Of a DNA stretch of 64,000 nt, positions 19,834-32,426 are shown in pieces. The notes under the pieces are model-generated. The model saw only the letters and a program-made list of their open reading frames with translations. It searched no databases and was not told where the DNA came from. The translations under genes and the position numbers were made by a program. Numbering within the stretch: position 1 is the stretch's first letter; the number at the start of each line of letters is the position of its first letter. Origin of the DNA: Methylobacterium sp. 77 (GTDB lineage Bacteria > Pseudomonadota > Alphaproteobacteria > Rhizobiales > Beijerinckiaceae); assembly GCF_000372825.1 (NCBI RefSeq), contig NZ_KB910516.1, positions 2,647,825-2,711,824 of the forward strand, in the 5' to 3' direction.

Positions 19834-21098
19834 CGATCCGGACCTTGCATCGCGATGGGCTCGCAGACCTTCTCGCGGATCCGGACATTTCGCATCTGCT
19901 CTCAGTGCTGAAGGCGGAGACCGAGGAAACACGCATCGTCGGCGGCGCCGTCCGAGACGCCCTGCTCGGATATGTCAGTTCGGATGTCGATCTCGCCACC
20001 ACCCTGCTGCCGAAGGAGGTGATGCGGCGTGCAACCGCCACGTCCCTCAGGGCCATTCCCACTGGTATCGAGCATGGGACAGTGACGGTTCTTCGCGGAG
20101 ACCGGGCATTCGAGATCACGACCCTGCGCGAGGATATCGAGACCGACGGCCGGCATGCGGTAGTGAGGTTCGGGCGGGATTTCGCCCGTGATGCCGCGCG
20201 GCGCGACTTTACCATCAACGCTCTCTCCATCGACGAGAAAGGCGAGCTGCACGACACCACCGAGGGCGTCGCCGATCTCGAAACGGGCCGCGTCCGCTTC
20301 ATAGGCGACGCAGCGACCCGAATTCGCGAGGATGCTCTGCGTATCCTCCGCTTCTTCCGCTTCCATGCACGCTACGGCATCGGCGCCCCGGACCAGGAGG
20401 GATTCCGTGCCGCGATGGAAGCGGCGCAAGCTCTCGACGGCCTGTCGCGAGAACGCGTCCGATCGGAACTACTGAAACTCCTCGAAGGCCCTGGCGCCGT
20501 CGAGGTGATCGCCACCATGCGCAAGGCCGGGCTGCTGGAGCGTATCATCGGGACGGACGGACACCTCGATCGCTTGACGCGCGCCATCGCGGCAGAAACG
20601 ATGGATGCTAATCAGATGAGGGCCGCGACGCGACTTGCCGCGCTCGCGGTCGATACCGTCACTGACGCCACATGGTTGAGGCAGGCGCTGCGCCTGTCCA
20701 ACGAGGAGCACGACCTGCTCGAAGCCTATGCGACCGCGCGGCGCGCGATCGAGAGTCTGCCGACGATCCGAGCCATCGACATGCGTCGGCTGGCAGCCAC
20801 GCATGACCTGCCGGGTTTAGCTCTGGCTGTCGATGTGCTGAGCCCAGCCCGGACGCAACAGATAGGCCCCGAGGCTCACGCCGAGCTGGCGGCCTTCCTC
20901 GACGGGACGCGGCCAGTACCGCGATTTCCCTTGAGAGGGAGCGACCTCGTTACGGCGGGCGTTTCGCCAGGCCGCTCGGTCGGGAAGGGTCTCGAAGCGG
21001 CCCGTTCCCTGTGGCTTGAACGGGGATGTCTCTCGGGGGAGGAGGAGCACACCCTTCTCCTCGACTTTGCCGTCGCTGCGGCCGGGACGAAAGGCTGA
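19830..21098 (+). CDS. cca: CCA tRNA nucleotidyltransferase (poly(A) polymerase family, class II)
   Basis: A 422-residue enzyme that adds or repairs the 3' CCA of tRNAs. N-terminal head: IVGGAVRDALLG followed by the catalytic DVDLAT; then ARRDFTINALS, RFIGDAATRIREDALRILRF and FHARYG, the standard head-neck signatures. The C-terminal region is longer than that of the short enzymes and is of the alphaproteobacterial type. ATG overlaps the stop of the DUF6111 gene (ATGA). It closes the four-gene operon; the ATP synthase operon comes convergently 16 bp after the stop. Confidence 0.94.
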   Translation: MTIRTLHRDGLADLLADPDISHLLSVLKAETEETRIVGGAVRDALLGYVSSDVDLATTLLPKEVMRRATATSLRAIPTGIEHGTVTVLRGDRAFEITTLREDIETDGRHAVVRFGRDFARDAARRDFTINALSIDEKGELHDTTEGVADLETGRVRFIGDAATRIREDALRILRFFRFHARYGIGAPDQEGFRAAMEAAQALDGLSRERVRSELLKLLEGPGAVEVIATMRKAGLLERIIGTDGHLDRLTRAIAAETMDANQMRAATRLAALAVDTVTDATWLRQALRLSNEEHDLLEAYATARRAIESLPTIRAIDMRRLAATHDLPGLALAVDVLSPARTQQIGPEAHAELAAFLDGTRPVPRFPLRGSDLVTAGVSPGRSVGKGLEAARSLWLERGCLSGEEEHTLLLDFAVAAAGTKG

Positions 21099-21114
21099 CC
21101 GCAGCGCCGGACGA

Positions 21115-21516
21115 TCAGAAGTTCAGGGCGACTTTGGCATCCTGAAGCTGGACGATCTGACCGTTGATCTCATCCTTCTTGGCGAAGTCCTCGGTCGCGT
21201 CGCGCTGCATCTCGAGGGCCGCGATGTCCTTGTCCAAGGATTCCGGGGTGATCTCCTCGAACGGGTTGGCCCGCTCGGCGATGACCGTGACCATGGTCGG
21301 ACCGATATCGGCGAAACCGCCACGCACCAGCACGCGCTTGCCGGCATGACCGGCCTCGTTGATCACGATGACGCCGACCTTGAGAGCGGTCAGGACGGGA
21401 GCGTGACCGGGAAGGACGGTCATTTCGCCCTCGACACCGGGGAGTTGCACGGCCTCGATCTGGCCTGAATAGACCGTCCGCTCGGGGCCGACGAAATCGA
21501 ACTGGAAGGTGGCCAT
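21115..21516 (-). CDS. atpC: ATP synthase F1 subunit epsilon
   Basis: 133-residue central-stalk subunit that couples rotation and inhibits ATPase activity. The N-terminal beta-sandwich is recognisable (FQFDFVGPERTVYSGQIEAV, PGVEGEMTVLPGHAPVLTAL, RVLVRGGFADIGPTMVTVIAE) and the C-terminal helices are short, as in many Alphaproteobacteria. Last gene of the F1 operon. It is separated from atpD by an extra small membrane-protein gene, which is unusual. Confidence 0.95.
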   Translation of the reverse strand: MATFQFDFVGPERTVYSGQIEAVQLPGVEGEMTVLPGHAPVLTALKVGVIVINEAGHAGKRVLVRGGFADIGPTMVTVIAERANPFEEITPESLDKDIAALEMQRDATEDFAKKDEINGQIVQLQDAKVALNF

Positions 21517-21594
21517 GGCGAGGGTAGTCCCGCTTCGAGTTGTCGTGGTGAAAAAGCGGCGCGGACATTTGAGAGCCGCACCGTGATTATCAGC

Positions 21595-21843
21595 TCAGGC
21601 CTTACGCCGATCGGCAACGAAACCGATCCCAAAACCAAGCACCGCGCCGATCACGGCAAAAAGGCCGACATGCTGCATCTGACCGGTGGTCAGGGAGCCG
21701 CCGCGCGTACCTGCCGGCGAATCTCCCTGAACTTCGAGACTGAACGAGCCGATCTTGATCTCGGCGGCTTCGGGCCGGGTGAGATAGCCGGTGAGACCGC
21801 CGGCCACGAGGCCGACGATCAGCAGGACGATTTTGGCGTTCAA
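21595..21843 (-). CDS. Small membrane protein inserted between atpD and atpC
   Basis: 82 residues: an N-terminal hydrophobic segment (IVLLIVGLVAGGLTGYL), a hydrophilic central part with beta-like IKIGSFSLEVQG, and a second hydrophobic segment (VGLFAVIGAVLGFGIGFVA) ending in RRKA. The two Gly-rich segments suggest a hairpin in the inner membrane. The start is only 4 bp after the atpD stop, so it is co-transcribed with the F1 genes. No family is recognised; it is not AtpI, AtpB or AtpE, which belong to the F0 operon. It could be a stabiliser or a lineage-specific accessory. Confidence 0.65.
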   Translation of the reverse strand: MNAKIVLLIVGLVAGGLTGYLTRPEAAEIKIGSFSLEVQGDSPAGTRGGSLTTGQMQHVGLFAVIGAVLGFGIGFVADRRKA

Positions 21844-21847
21844 AGGA

Positions 21848-24204
<2,357 letters not shown>

Positions 24205-24246
24205 GGGGTGACTTCCAGATCCGTACGGTGCGGTTCGACGCCATCT

Positions 24247-24352
24247 CTCCTCCCCCTAGCGGGGAGGAGCCGGAGGTGGGGCGGTGTCGAAGAGGTCTCG
24301 GCCTATCCGGCAGAACCTCCACCCCAGCCCCTCTCCGCAATGGGAGAGGGAC
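24247..24352. repeat. Palindromic intergenic repeat between atpA and atpG
   Basis: Within the 161-bp gap: CTCCTCCCC / GGGGAGGAG (24247-24269, 5-base loop), then a GGAGGT / ACCTCC pairing, and finally CCCTCTCC / GGAGAGGG around GCAATG. The last unit recurs near 31691-31714 as CCCTCTCCC / GGGAGAGGG. This is the kind of short, hairpin-forming repeat scattered between genes in Methylobacterium-like genomes. Within the operon it may set RNA stability between atpA and atpG. Confidence 0.6.
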
Positions 24353-24365
24353 AAGTCGACGAGCC

Positions 24366-25895
<1,530 letters not shown>

Positions 25896-25966
25896 CGTCT
25901 GGCCTCTTTAAATCGAACGAAGTTGCTGTGGAGAAACGGGAGCGGACCTGCGCCGGAGCGCAGACC

Positions 25967-26536
25967 TCAGGCTTCCCGCATCGCGAGTCGGATACCGTTG
26001 AGCTTGGTCCGCAGGGATGCATCGACCATCCGGCTGCCGATCTTGACGATGAGCCCGCCGATCAGAGCAGGGTCGACGCGCAGGTCGAGATCGATCTCGG
26101 AGCCGGCGACGTCGCGCAGCGAGGTCTTGATCTCTTCGAGGACGGCGTCCGAGGGACGCTCGGCCACGGTCACCTCGGCACGCACGATGCCCTTCGATTC
26201 GGCCACCAGCCTGCGGAAGGCACGGATCATGTCCGGCAATGCGAACAGGCGGCGATTGGCGGCTGCCAGGCGGATGAAATTGGCACCGAGGCCGGTGATG
26301 CCGGCCTTGTCGAGGATCGCACCGATCGCAGCTTCCTGCTGCTCGCCGGTGAAGACCGGGCTGCGCACGAGGCGCGTCAGGTCGGCGCTTTCCTTCAGAA
26401 GCTCATCGAAGTTCTGCAGGCTCCCGGCCACGGCATCGATCTGACGCTCGTCGCGGGCCAGCTCGAACAGTGCGGACGCATAGCGACCTGCTACGCCTGC
26501 AACCGGGGAACCCGCCTCGGAACTGGTCTGCGCCAC
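25967..26536 (-). CDS. atpH: ATP synthase F1 subunit delta
   Basis: 189-residue peripheral-stalk subunit (OSCP-like), first gene of the F1 operon. The N-terminal helical domain begins [20 protein letters not shown] and the C-terminal beta domain ends [20 protein letters not shown] and [13 protein letters not shown]. The region upstream (26537-26794) has two alternative hairpins. Confidence 0.96.
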   Translation of the reverse strand: MAQTSSEAGSPVAGVAGRYASALFELARDERQIDAVAGSLQNFDELLKESADLTRLVRSPVFTGEQQEAAIGAILDKAGITGLGANFIRLAAANRRLFALPDMIRAFRRLVAESKGIVRAEVTVAERPSDAVLEEIKTSLRDVAGSEIDLDLRVDPALIGGLIVKIGSRMVDASLRTKLNGIRLAMREA

Positions 26537-26729
26537 GCGCCACTCTCTCTCTTAATCCGGCCCGAGGCTCCGGCCCGTGACACCGTTCTCGGCGTCGGCT
26601 CTGAAACCGTCAGGAGTGGGAACCGCCTCGGAATACAGGTCTGAAACCCGTTCTCCCGGCGCGGCGAGGGCCTAGCATGCGTGTTGGGGAGGCGCAAGAC
26701 GAAGACGGCCGTGCACAGCTTGCACGCAC

Positions 26730-26775
26730 CGAAGGTGCTCGACCTTCGCCAATCCGCGACAACGGTGGCGAAGGT
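26730..26775. terminator. Two mutually exclusive hairpins between the DsbA-like gene and atpH
   Basis: CGAAGGT (26730-26736) can pair with ACCTTCG (26742-26748) over 5 bases; the same ACCTTCGCCA (26742-26751) can instead pair with TGGCGAAGGT (26766-26775) over 14 bases. Both are perfect. The element lies just after the DsbA-like gene (minus strand) and about 190 bp upstream of atpH. It may be a terminator for the former or leader structure for the latter. No T-run is seen on the minus strand, so the role is open. Confidence 0.4.
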
Positions 26776-26794
26776 GAGGCGTTCCGGGAAAGCC

Positions 26795-27490
26795 TCAGCA
26801 GGAGATCTGATCGCAGCGGCGCATCGCCCCGATCATCTTTGCCAGCGACCTGGGACCCGGATGCCCGAGAAGGCCGATATTGCCGAGAACATAGGAGGGT
26901 GTCGCCGCAAGACCGAGATCGGCGGCCATCCGCATCTGCGCCTTCAAGGCGAGGCGAATCTCTTCGCTGTCGCCGATCGCCTCGATCTCCGCGGCGGGCA
27001 CACCCAATGACGACGCGGCCTGCAACGCGGCCGTGCCGTCGACCCGACCGGGCTTGCCGAGGAGCTTTTGATACAGCGTCCAGGCAGCTGCGGACCCGAG
27101 CCTGCGTTGAACTGCGAGGGCCACCTTGGCCGCCTGCGCCGATTGCGGTGACAGGATCGGATTGTTGACGAGCCCTATGCGCAGCATGGGATCGCTGGAA
27201 GAGAGGGACACCATGTCCACCGCCGCCTTCCGGCAATACGGACAATTGTAGTCGAAAAACTCGTAGAGCGTGATCTCCGCCTCGCGCGGACCGACATAGG
27301 TGACGCCCTTCAAGGCTGGAATTTCGCCGACGATCTCTCCGGGAAGCCGCGTGTTGGCGACCGGTCGACCATCGTCGTTATCGACCTTGAAGGTCTGGCC
27401 GTAGCCCTGGGCACGCACGGCACCCGGAGACGCGACGAGACAGGACAATCCGGCGGATGTGGCGAGGAGGCTCCGGCGGGTGATGTTCAT
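26795..27490 (-). CDS. DsbA-family thioredoxin-fold protein, secreted
   Basis: 231 residues with a twin-arginine-like signal (MNITRRSLLATSAGLSCLVA), a helical dimerisation-like N-terminal part and a thioredoxin-fold domain carrying CPYC at residues 83-86 in FFDYNCPYCRKAA. The cis-Pro loop is AATPSYVLGN. This is the DsbA/DsbG/ScsC-like periplasmic thiol-disulfide group. The chosen ATG at 27490 places the RR motif at the terminus; a longer open frame upstream adds unlike sequence. It is a single gene; the ATP synthase operon follows after 258 bp. Confidence 0.85.
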   Translation of the reverse strand: MNITRRSLLATSAGLSCLVASPGAVRAQGYGQTFKVDNDDGRPVANTRLPGEIVGEIPALKGVTYVGPREAEITLYEFFDYNCPYCRKAAVDMVSLSSSDPMLRIGLVNNPILSPQSAQAAKVALAVQRRLGSAAAWTLYQKLLGKPGRVDGTAALQAASSLGVPAAEIEAIGDSEEIRLALKAQMRMAADLGLAATPSYVLGNIGLLGHPGPRSLAKMIGAMRRCDQISC

Positions 27491-27978
27491 GGATGACGAA
27501 GCCCTGGATCTGCGTGTTTGCGAACGGACGATATCGGCGACACGCGTTCTAGCCCTGCTTTGCCAGGGTCGCCAGACGCAGGCTCCAGGGGCCATCAGCG
27601 GCAAGGCGTGCGAGTGGTCGCGGACGCGGAGACGCTGCGGGCCCGCCCCATTCATCCGAGAACTTCGTGATACATATACCGCCGCACTAATGTCATCTTT
27701 GATAGGATTTATTACATATTACTGGCGAATACGCACGGATCGTATTTATGGTAATTCCAATATATCATGGATACTTCGGTTTATAATTCCGTATTATGGG
27801 GATCTGTGTGGTCTAGATCCTTCTCTTAGAATTGGTCTGACGGAAATTTGATTCATTATTCTTGCTATTTCCACACTATCGAAGCCGAAGTTAAGTGAAC
27901 GATAGGGAAATTTGCGCATCTGAGATTGCAGGGTCGAGCGCGGCGACCCCGAATAACCCTTACGCGTCCGACAGGGTG
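27491..27978. other. AT-rich region upstream of the chemotaxis receptor
   Basis: About 490 bp. From 27650 to 27890 the sequence is strongly AT-rich compared with the rest of the window and carries no supported gene. An in-frame GTG at 27895 would extend the downstream receptor by 28 residues. The stretch may contain the receptor's promoter or be a remnant of foreign DNA. Confidence 0.4.
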
Positions 27979-29454
27979 ATGAACTTTTTCGCTGATAGCC
28001 ATCGGCAATCCCGGATCGATGCACTGGATCGCTCGCAGGCGGTCATCGAGTTCAAGACCGACGGGACCATCCTGACGGCGAACAAGAACTTCCTCGACGC
28101 GGTCGGCTACGAGCTCGCCGAGATCCAGGGCAAACACCACAGCCTGTTCGTCGACCCGGCCTTCAGGGAGAGCCCGACCTATCGCGCCTTCTGGGTCGCG
28201 CTCGCCGGCGGCACCTTCCAGTCCGGCGAGTTCAAGCGCATCGGCAAGGACGGCCGCGAGATCTGGCTGCAGGCCACCTACAATCCCATCCTCGGCCGCG
28301 ACGGCCGGCCCACCCGGATCGTCAAGTTCGCCTCCGACGTCACCGAGCAGGTCAACCGGAGCACCGACCAGGAAGGTAAGGTCAAGGCCCTCGACCGCTC
28401 GCAGGCGGTGATCGAGTTCACCCTCGACGGCACGATCCTCACCGCCAACAAGAACTTCCTCGACGTGACGGGATACCGCCTCGACGAGATCCAGGGCCGC
28501 CACCATAGCCTGTTCGTCGATCCGGACTTCCGGGCGAGCGCGGAGTACAGGAGCTTCTGGGACAACCTCGGCCAGGGCGAGTACCAGTCCGGCGAGTACA
28601 GGCGCATGGCCAAGGGCGACCGCGAGATCTTCATCCAGGGCAGCTACAACCCGATCTTCGATCGCGAGGGCCGTCCGCTCAAGGTGGTCAAGTTCGCCAT
28701 CGACGTCACCCGCCAGGTGCTCGAGCGCCAGAGCCGCGCCGCCCTCCAGGTCTCCATCGCCAGCGATCTCAACGCCATCGCCGGCGCCGCCTCGGGCGCC
28801 TCGCGCCAGGCCGGTCAGGCCGCCCAGGCCTCGACCCAGGTCTCGTCCGACATCCAGACCGTCGCCTCCGGCGCCGAGGAACTGGCCGCCTCGGTCTCCG
28901 AGATCAGCATGCAGGTCACCCACGCCTCCGAGATCTCCGGCCAGGCGGTCAAGCAGGCCCAGGAGACCAGCGCCATCATCACCGGCCTCTCGGGCGCCGC
29001 GACCCGCATCGGCGAGGTCGTCGCCCTGATCCAGGGCATCGCCGCCCAGACCAACCTGCTGGCGCTCAACGCCACGATCGAGGCGGCGCGCGCCGGCGAG
29101 GCGGGCCGCGGCTTCGCGGTGGTCGCCACCGAAGTCAAGGCGCTCGCCGCCCAGACCTCCAAGGCCACCGAGCAGATCAGCGCCCAGATCCTGTCGACCC
29201 AGCAGGCGACCCGCGAGGCGGTGGGCGCGATCTCCTCGATCCAGAGCACGATCATGACCCTCAACGAGGTCGCCAGCGCCATCTCGGCGGCGGTGGAGGA
29301 ACAGAGCGCCGTCACCCGCGAGATGTCCTCCAGCATGCAGACCGCCTCCAACGGCGTCACCCTCATCACCGAAAGTCTCGACGAGATCGCCCGATCCACC
29401 GAAGAGGTCGACACCGCAACCCAGAAAGTCAGGATCGCGTCGAGCGCCGCCTGA
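27979..29454 (+). CDS. Soluble methyl-accepting chemotaxis protein with tandem PAS domains
   Basis: 491 residues from the ATG at 27979, which gives the family-typical beginning [24 protein letters not shown] at 27895 would add 28 residues. Two PAS domains in tandem (about residues 14-126 and 134-247) share long identical stretches, for example [23 protein letters not shown] and HHSLFVDP. Then comes a receptor signalling domain with the hairpin core [20 protein letters not shown] and [19 protein letters not shown]. There are no membrane segments, so it senses an intracellular signal (redox, oxygen or a metabolite if a cofactor is bound). It would feed a CheA/CheW array encoded elsewhere. No che genes lie nearby. 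Confidence 0.9.
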   Translation: MNFFADSHRQSRIDALDRSQAVIEFKTDGTILTANKNFLDAVGYELAEIQGKHHSLFVDPAFRESPTYRAFWVALAGGTFQSGEFKRIGKDGREIWLQATYNPILGRDGRPTRIVKFASDVTEQVNRSTDQEGKVKALDRSQAVIEFTLDGTILTANKNFLDVTGYRLDEIQGRHHSLFVDPDFRASAEYRSFWDNLGQGEYQSGEYRRMAKGDREIFIQGSYNPIFDREGRPLKVVKFAIDVTRQVLERQSRAALQVSIASDLNAIAGAASGASRQAGQAAQASTQVSSDIQTVASGAEELAASVSEISMQVTHASEISGQAVKQAQETSAIITGLSGAATRIGEVVALIQGIAAQTNLLALNATIEAARAGEAGRGFAVVATEVKALAAQTSKATEQISAQILSTQQATREAVGAISSIQSTIMTLNEVASAISAAVEEQSAVTREMSSSMQTASNGVTLITESLDEIARSTEEVDTATQKVRIASSAA

Positions 29455-29508
29455 GGGGAGCGGTCTTTCGACGTCCACCTTCTCGCTTACGCGCCATCGC
29501 GGATCTGT

Positions 29509-29540
29509 AAGGCGCGCGACCCGCGAGGGTCGCGCGCCTT
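29509..29540. terminator. Hairpin after the chemotaxis receptor gene
   Basis: AAGGCGCGCGACCC (29509-29522), loop GCGA, then GGGTCGCGCGCCTT (29527-29540): a perfect 14-bp stem. No clear T-run follows on either strand, so it may be a Rho-independent terminator of weak type or an RNA-stabilising end, shared by the receptor gene and the convergent isomerase gene. Confidence 0.6.
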
Positions 29541-29602
29541 ACGCGTTCCACGGCGACCCGTCGCCGTCGCAATGGCGGGCCGTACCCCAATGCTGAAATG
29601 AG

Positions 29603-30229
29603 CTAACGCATCGCTCCGGGGCGGTCTCCGATCGCCCAGGCGAGTGCCTGTTCCAGACGGTCATTCCCCCAGAACAATTCTCCATCCCCGGTCAGGAACG
29701 TCGGTGCACCGAAGATGCCACGCGACCGCGCCTCCTCGCCATTGACGCGCAGGCGTCCCCTGTTGCCCTCCGACGCCGCCGCCTTGAGGATCACCGTCCC
29801 ATCGAGACCGAGTCCGTTCAGGATTCCGACCACCGCCTGGGGCTCGGCGATGGATTGTCCGGCGGAGAATTCGGTCTCGTAGACGGCCTTCGAGAATGGA
29901 ACGAGCCAGTCGTAATCCATGCCGTAGGTGGCTGCGCGGGTCGCGCTGAGGCTGTTCTGCGGAAACGGATCGGGTCGCGTCAGAGGCGGCAGGCCCTGTC
30001 GCGCCACCTCACGCTCCACGTCTCGCCACATATGCCGTCCCTTCGCCGGGAAGAGATTGAATGGCGAAGAATTCCAGCCCTGGCCGGCAAAAATCGGTCC
30101 GACCAGGAACGGCCGCCAGCGCACCTCGACGCCGGCGGCTTCCGCCATCCCATCGATCCGCATGGCCGCCAGGTACGAGTAGGTCGAGGCGAATTCGTAC
30201 CAGAATTCGAGGGTCGGCCGTCGCGGCAT
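29603..30229 (-). CDS. 2-hydroxychromene-2-carboxylate isomerase-like (DsbA/kappa-GST fold)
   Basis: 208 residues of the DSBA-like/HCCA isomerase family. It starts PTLEFWYEFASTYSYLAAMR, with the active-site Ser in the STYSYLA position, then VRWRPFLVGPIFAGQGW, and the C-terminal NGEEARSRGIFGAPTFLT with the cis-Pro loop, ending FWGNDRLEQALAWA. These are glutathione-dependent isomerases of aromatic degradation or general GST-like enzymes. The start ATG at 30229 has GGAG 9 bp upstream; an extended open frame to 30466 has no family-like sequence. The substrate cannot be inferred here because no aromatic-degradation genes are adjacent. Confidence 0.82.
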   Translation of the reverse strand: MPRRPTLEFWYEFASTYSYLAAMRIDGMAEAAGVEVRWRPFLVGPIFAGQGWNSSPFNLFPAKGRHMWRDVEREVARQGLPPLTRPDPFPQNSLSATRAATYGMDYDWLVPFSKAVYETEFSAGQSIAEPQAVVGILNGLGLDGTVILKAAASEGNRGRLRVNGEEARSRGIFGAPTFLTGDGELFWGNDRLEQALAWAIGDRPGAMR

Positions 30230-30434
30230 TCGTCGAATCTCCGGTATGGAATTAAGGATGAGGTCAGAATACGCAGCTTCCGCTGTTCCTGGCCAAGCGA
30301 CAACATGATGCGCTGACGCGGCCGTGGACAGCGTGGCCGCACACCGACGCAACGTCTCCGGCGGCATGCCGGTTGCACGACGCCGCTCTCCGCTGATAAG
30401 CCGCCACCACTCCACGAGAACCGAAGCGAACCCG

Positions 30435-31676
30435 ATGTCAGACGCGAATCCGAAGCCCGTCAACAAGGTCGTGCTCGCCTATTCCGGTGGCCTCGACACC
30501 TCGATCATCCTGAAATGGCTACAGACCACCTATGGCTGCGAGGTCATCACCTTCACGGCCGATCTGGGCCAGGGCGAAGAGCTCGAGCCGGCACGCAGAA
30601 AAGCCGAGTTGCTCGGCATCAAGCCCGAGAACATCTTCATCGAGGACCTGCGCGAGGAATTCGTACGCGATTACGTGTTCCCGATGTTCCGCGCCAACGC
30701 GGTCTACGAGGGCGTCTATCTGCTCGGCACCTCGATCGCCCGCCCGCTGATCGCCAAGAAGCAGATCGAGATCGCCGAGCGGCTCGGTGCCGACGCGGTG
30801 TGTCACGGCGCCACCGGCAAGGGCAACGATCAGGTTCGTTTCGAGCTCGGCTACTACGCCCTGAAGCCCGACGTGACCGTCATCGCCCCCTGGCGCGAAT
30901 GGGACCTCAAGAGCCGCGAGCAGCTCATCGCCTTCGCCGAGCAGCATCAGATTCCGATCTCGAAGGACAAGCGCGGCGAGAGCCCGTTTTCCGTCGACGC
31001 CAACCTCCTGCACGCCTCCTCGGAGGGCAAGGTCCTCGAGGATCCGGCCGACGAGGTGCCGGATTACGTCTACTCGCGGACCCTCTCGCCGGAAGAAGCG
31101 CCCGATACCCCCACCATCGTCACCATCGGCTTCGAGAAGGGCGATGCGGTCTCCATCGACGGCGAGATGCTGTCGCCGGCCTCCCTGCTCGCCAAGCTCA
31201 ACCAATTCGGCCACGACAACGGCATCGGCCGGCTCGATCTCGTCGAGAACCGCTTCGTCGGCATGAAGAGCCGGGGCATGTACGAGACGCCGGGCGGCAC
31301 GATCCTGCTGCCGGCCCACCGCGCCATCGAGTCGATCACGCTGGATCGCGGGGCGGCCCATCTCAAGGACCAGATCATGCCGCAATATGCGGAGCTGATC
31401 TATAACGGCTTCTGGTTCTCGCCGGAGCGCGAGATGCTCCAGGCCCTCATCGACAAGAGCCAGGAGATGGTCACCGGCGAAGTCCGTCTGAAGCTCTACA
31501 AGGGCGGCATCCACGTCATCGGCCGCACCAGCCCGAACTCGCTCTACGATCAGGACCTCGTGACCTTCGAAGAGGGGGCCGTCGCCTACGACCACCGCGA
31601 CGCGGCGGGCTTCATCAAGCTCAATGCCCTGCGCCTGCGGACGCTTGCCCAACGCAAGAAGAAGCTCGGGGCGTAA
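30435..31676 (+). CDS. argG: Argininosuccinate synthase
   Basis: 413-residue enzyme joining citrulline and aspartate with ATP, arginine biosynthesis. The ATP-binding loop [18 protein letters not shown] begins at about residue 12; [20 protein letters not shown] is the citrulline/aspartate-binding block; [16 protein letters not shown] and [17 protein letters not shown] follow. The ATG at 30435 is family-typical; upstream in-frame codons are non-coding. Read divergently from the isomerase gene. A CCCTCTCCC/GGGAGAGGG hairpin follows the stop. Confidence 0.97.
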   Translation: MSDANPKPVNKVVLAYSGGLDTSIILKWLQTTYGCEVITFTADLGQGEELEPARRKAELLGIKPENIFIEDLREEFVRDYVFPMFRANAVYEGVYLLGTSIARPLIAKKQIEIAERLGADAVCHGATGKGNDQVRFELGYYALKPDVTVIAPWREWDLKSREQLIAFAEQHQIPISKDKRGESPFSVDANLLHASSEGKVLEDPADEVPDYVYSRTLSPEEAPDTPTIVTIGFEKGDAVSIDGEMLSPASLLAKLNQFGHDNGIGRLDLVENRFVGMKSRGMYETPGGTILLPAHRAIESITLDRGAAHLKDQIMPQYAELIYNGFWFSPEREMLQALIDKSQEMVTGEVRLKLYKGGIHVIGRTSPNSLYDQDLVTFEEGAVAYDHRDAAGFIKLNALRLRTLAQRKKKLGA

Positions 31677-31690
31677 TCCGCGCGTCTTGG

Positions 31691-31714
31691 CCCTCTCCCC
31701 ATCACGGGAGAGGG
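31691..31714. repeat. Second copy of the CCCTCTCCC / GGGAGAGGG repeat
   Basis: CCCTCTCCC (31691-31699) and GGGAGAGGG (31706-31714) form a perfect 9-bp stem with a 6-base loop 15 bp after the argG stop. It resembles the third hairpin of the repeat between atpA and atpG. It can act as a transcript end for argG and for the convergent gene. Confidence 0.6.
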
Positions 31715-31727
31715 CAGAACGTCAAAC

Positions 31728-32297
31728 TCAGACGGCGACCCAGCGGTCGCCCGTCTTGCCGAACGGTCCCGGCCCGAGATCGCCGTAGCGCAGGAAAATC
31801 TGCAGGGCCGGCTGCATTTCGTGATGCAAAGCCGGACGCTCGGTCCCCGTTCCGTACGGCTCGGCCGTATCGAAGGCGGGAACGTCGCGGCCCTCGTCCC
31901 AGAGCAGGTTGAGTTTCGGAATCAGAGCCAGATGCTCGGCCGTGACGTCAAAGGTGACGTGCTCGGGCGTCTCACCCGTCGCCTCGTCACGAAAGACGTC
32001 TCCGACATCGTCCGAGGAGAGCTTGGCCAGGGTGTTGTGATAGGCATAGCGGCCCGGCTTCAGAACGGCATTGTGGAGAAACACCGCGAGTGCATCCCCC
32101 AGCGCCCGGTGCTCCTCGTCGGCCCCGTCATCGTCCCCGGTCACGTTGAAGATGTCGCCGTCGCGGTCGGTGCTGCCGTAGGGCGCGTCGGGATGGACGA
32201 TGGGCGCGCCCTGCCCGGCCGGATTCCAGGCCACCACCATCCGGCGGAGCAGGGCGATCCGCTCCAGGGTGAGGTCGAAGGTTGTGCTGTCGGCCAT
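31728..32297 (-). CDS. Orphan protein with an internal duplication
   Basis: 189 residues, acidic, no signal peptide or membrane segment. The two halves resemble each other: residues 7-84 (FDLTLERIALLRRMVVAWNP ... DAPYGSTD ... ALGDALAVFLHNAVLKPG) and 116-180 (FDVTAEHLALIPKLNLLWDE ... AEPYGTGTERP ... MQPALQIFLRYGDLGPG). Shared elements are FD.T...LAL, a Trp-containing turn, a PYG.. turn and an A..IFL/AVFL helix. I do not recognise the family. It is convergent with argG and separated from mtgA by 129 bp. Function unknown. Confidence 0.7.
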   Translation of the reverse strand: MADSTTFDLTLERIALLRRMVVAWNPAGQGAPIVHPDAPYGSTDRDGDIFNVTGDDDGADEEHRALGDALAVFLHNAVLKPGRYAYHNTLAKLSSDDVGDVFRDEATGETPEHVTFDVTAEHLALIPKLNLLWDEGRDVPAFDTAEPYGTGTERPALHHEMQPALQIFLRYGDLGPGPFGKTGDRWVAV

Positions 32298-32426
32298 GTC
32301 GTTTCCGCCACCGATGTGGTGCTCGTCGTGTCTCGTATCCGCCCCATCACGGGTCGGCCCCGACCGTCTGTCGGAGGATGGACGGCTCTATGGCATGAGT
32401 CGCGGCAAGCCTCCACGCCTCCGGCC

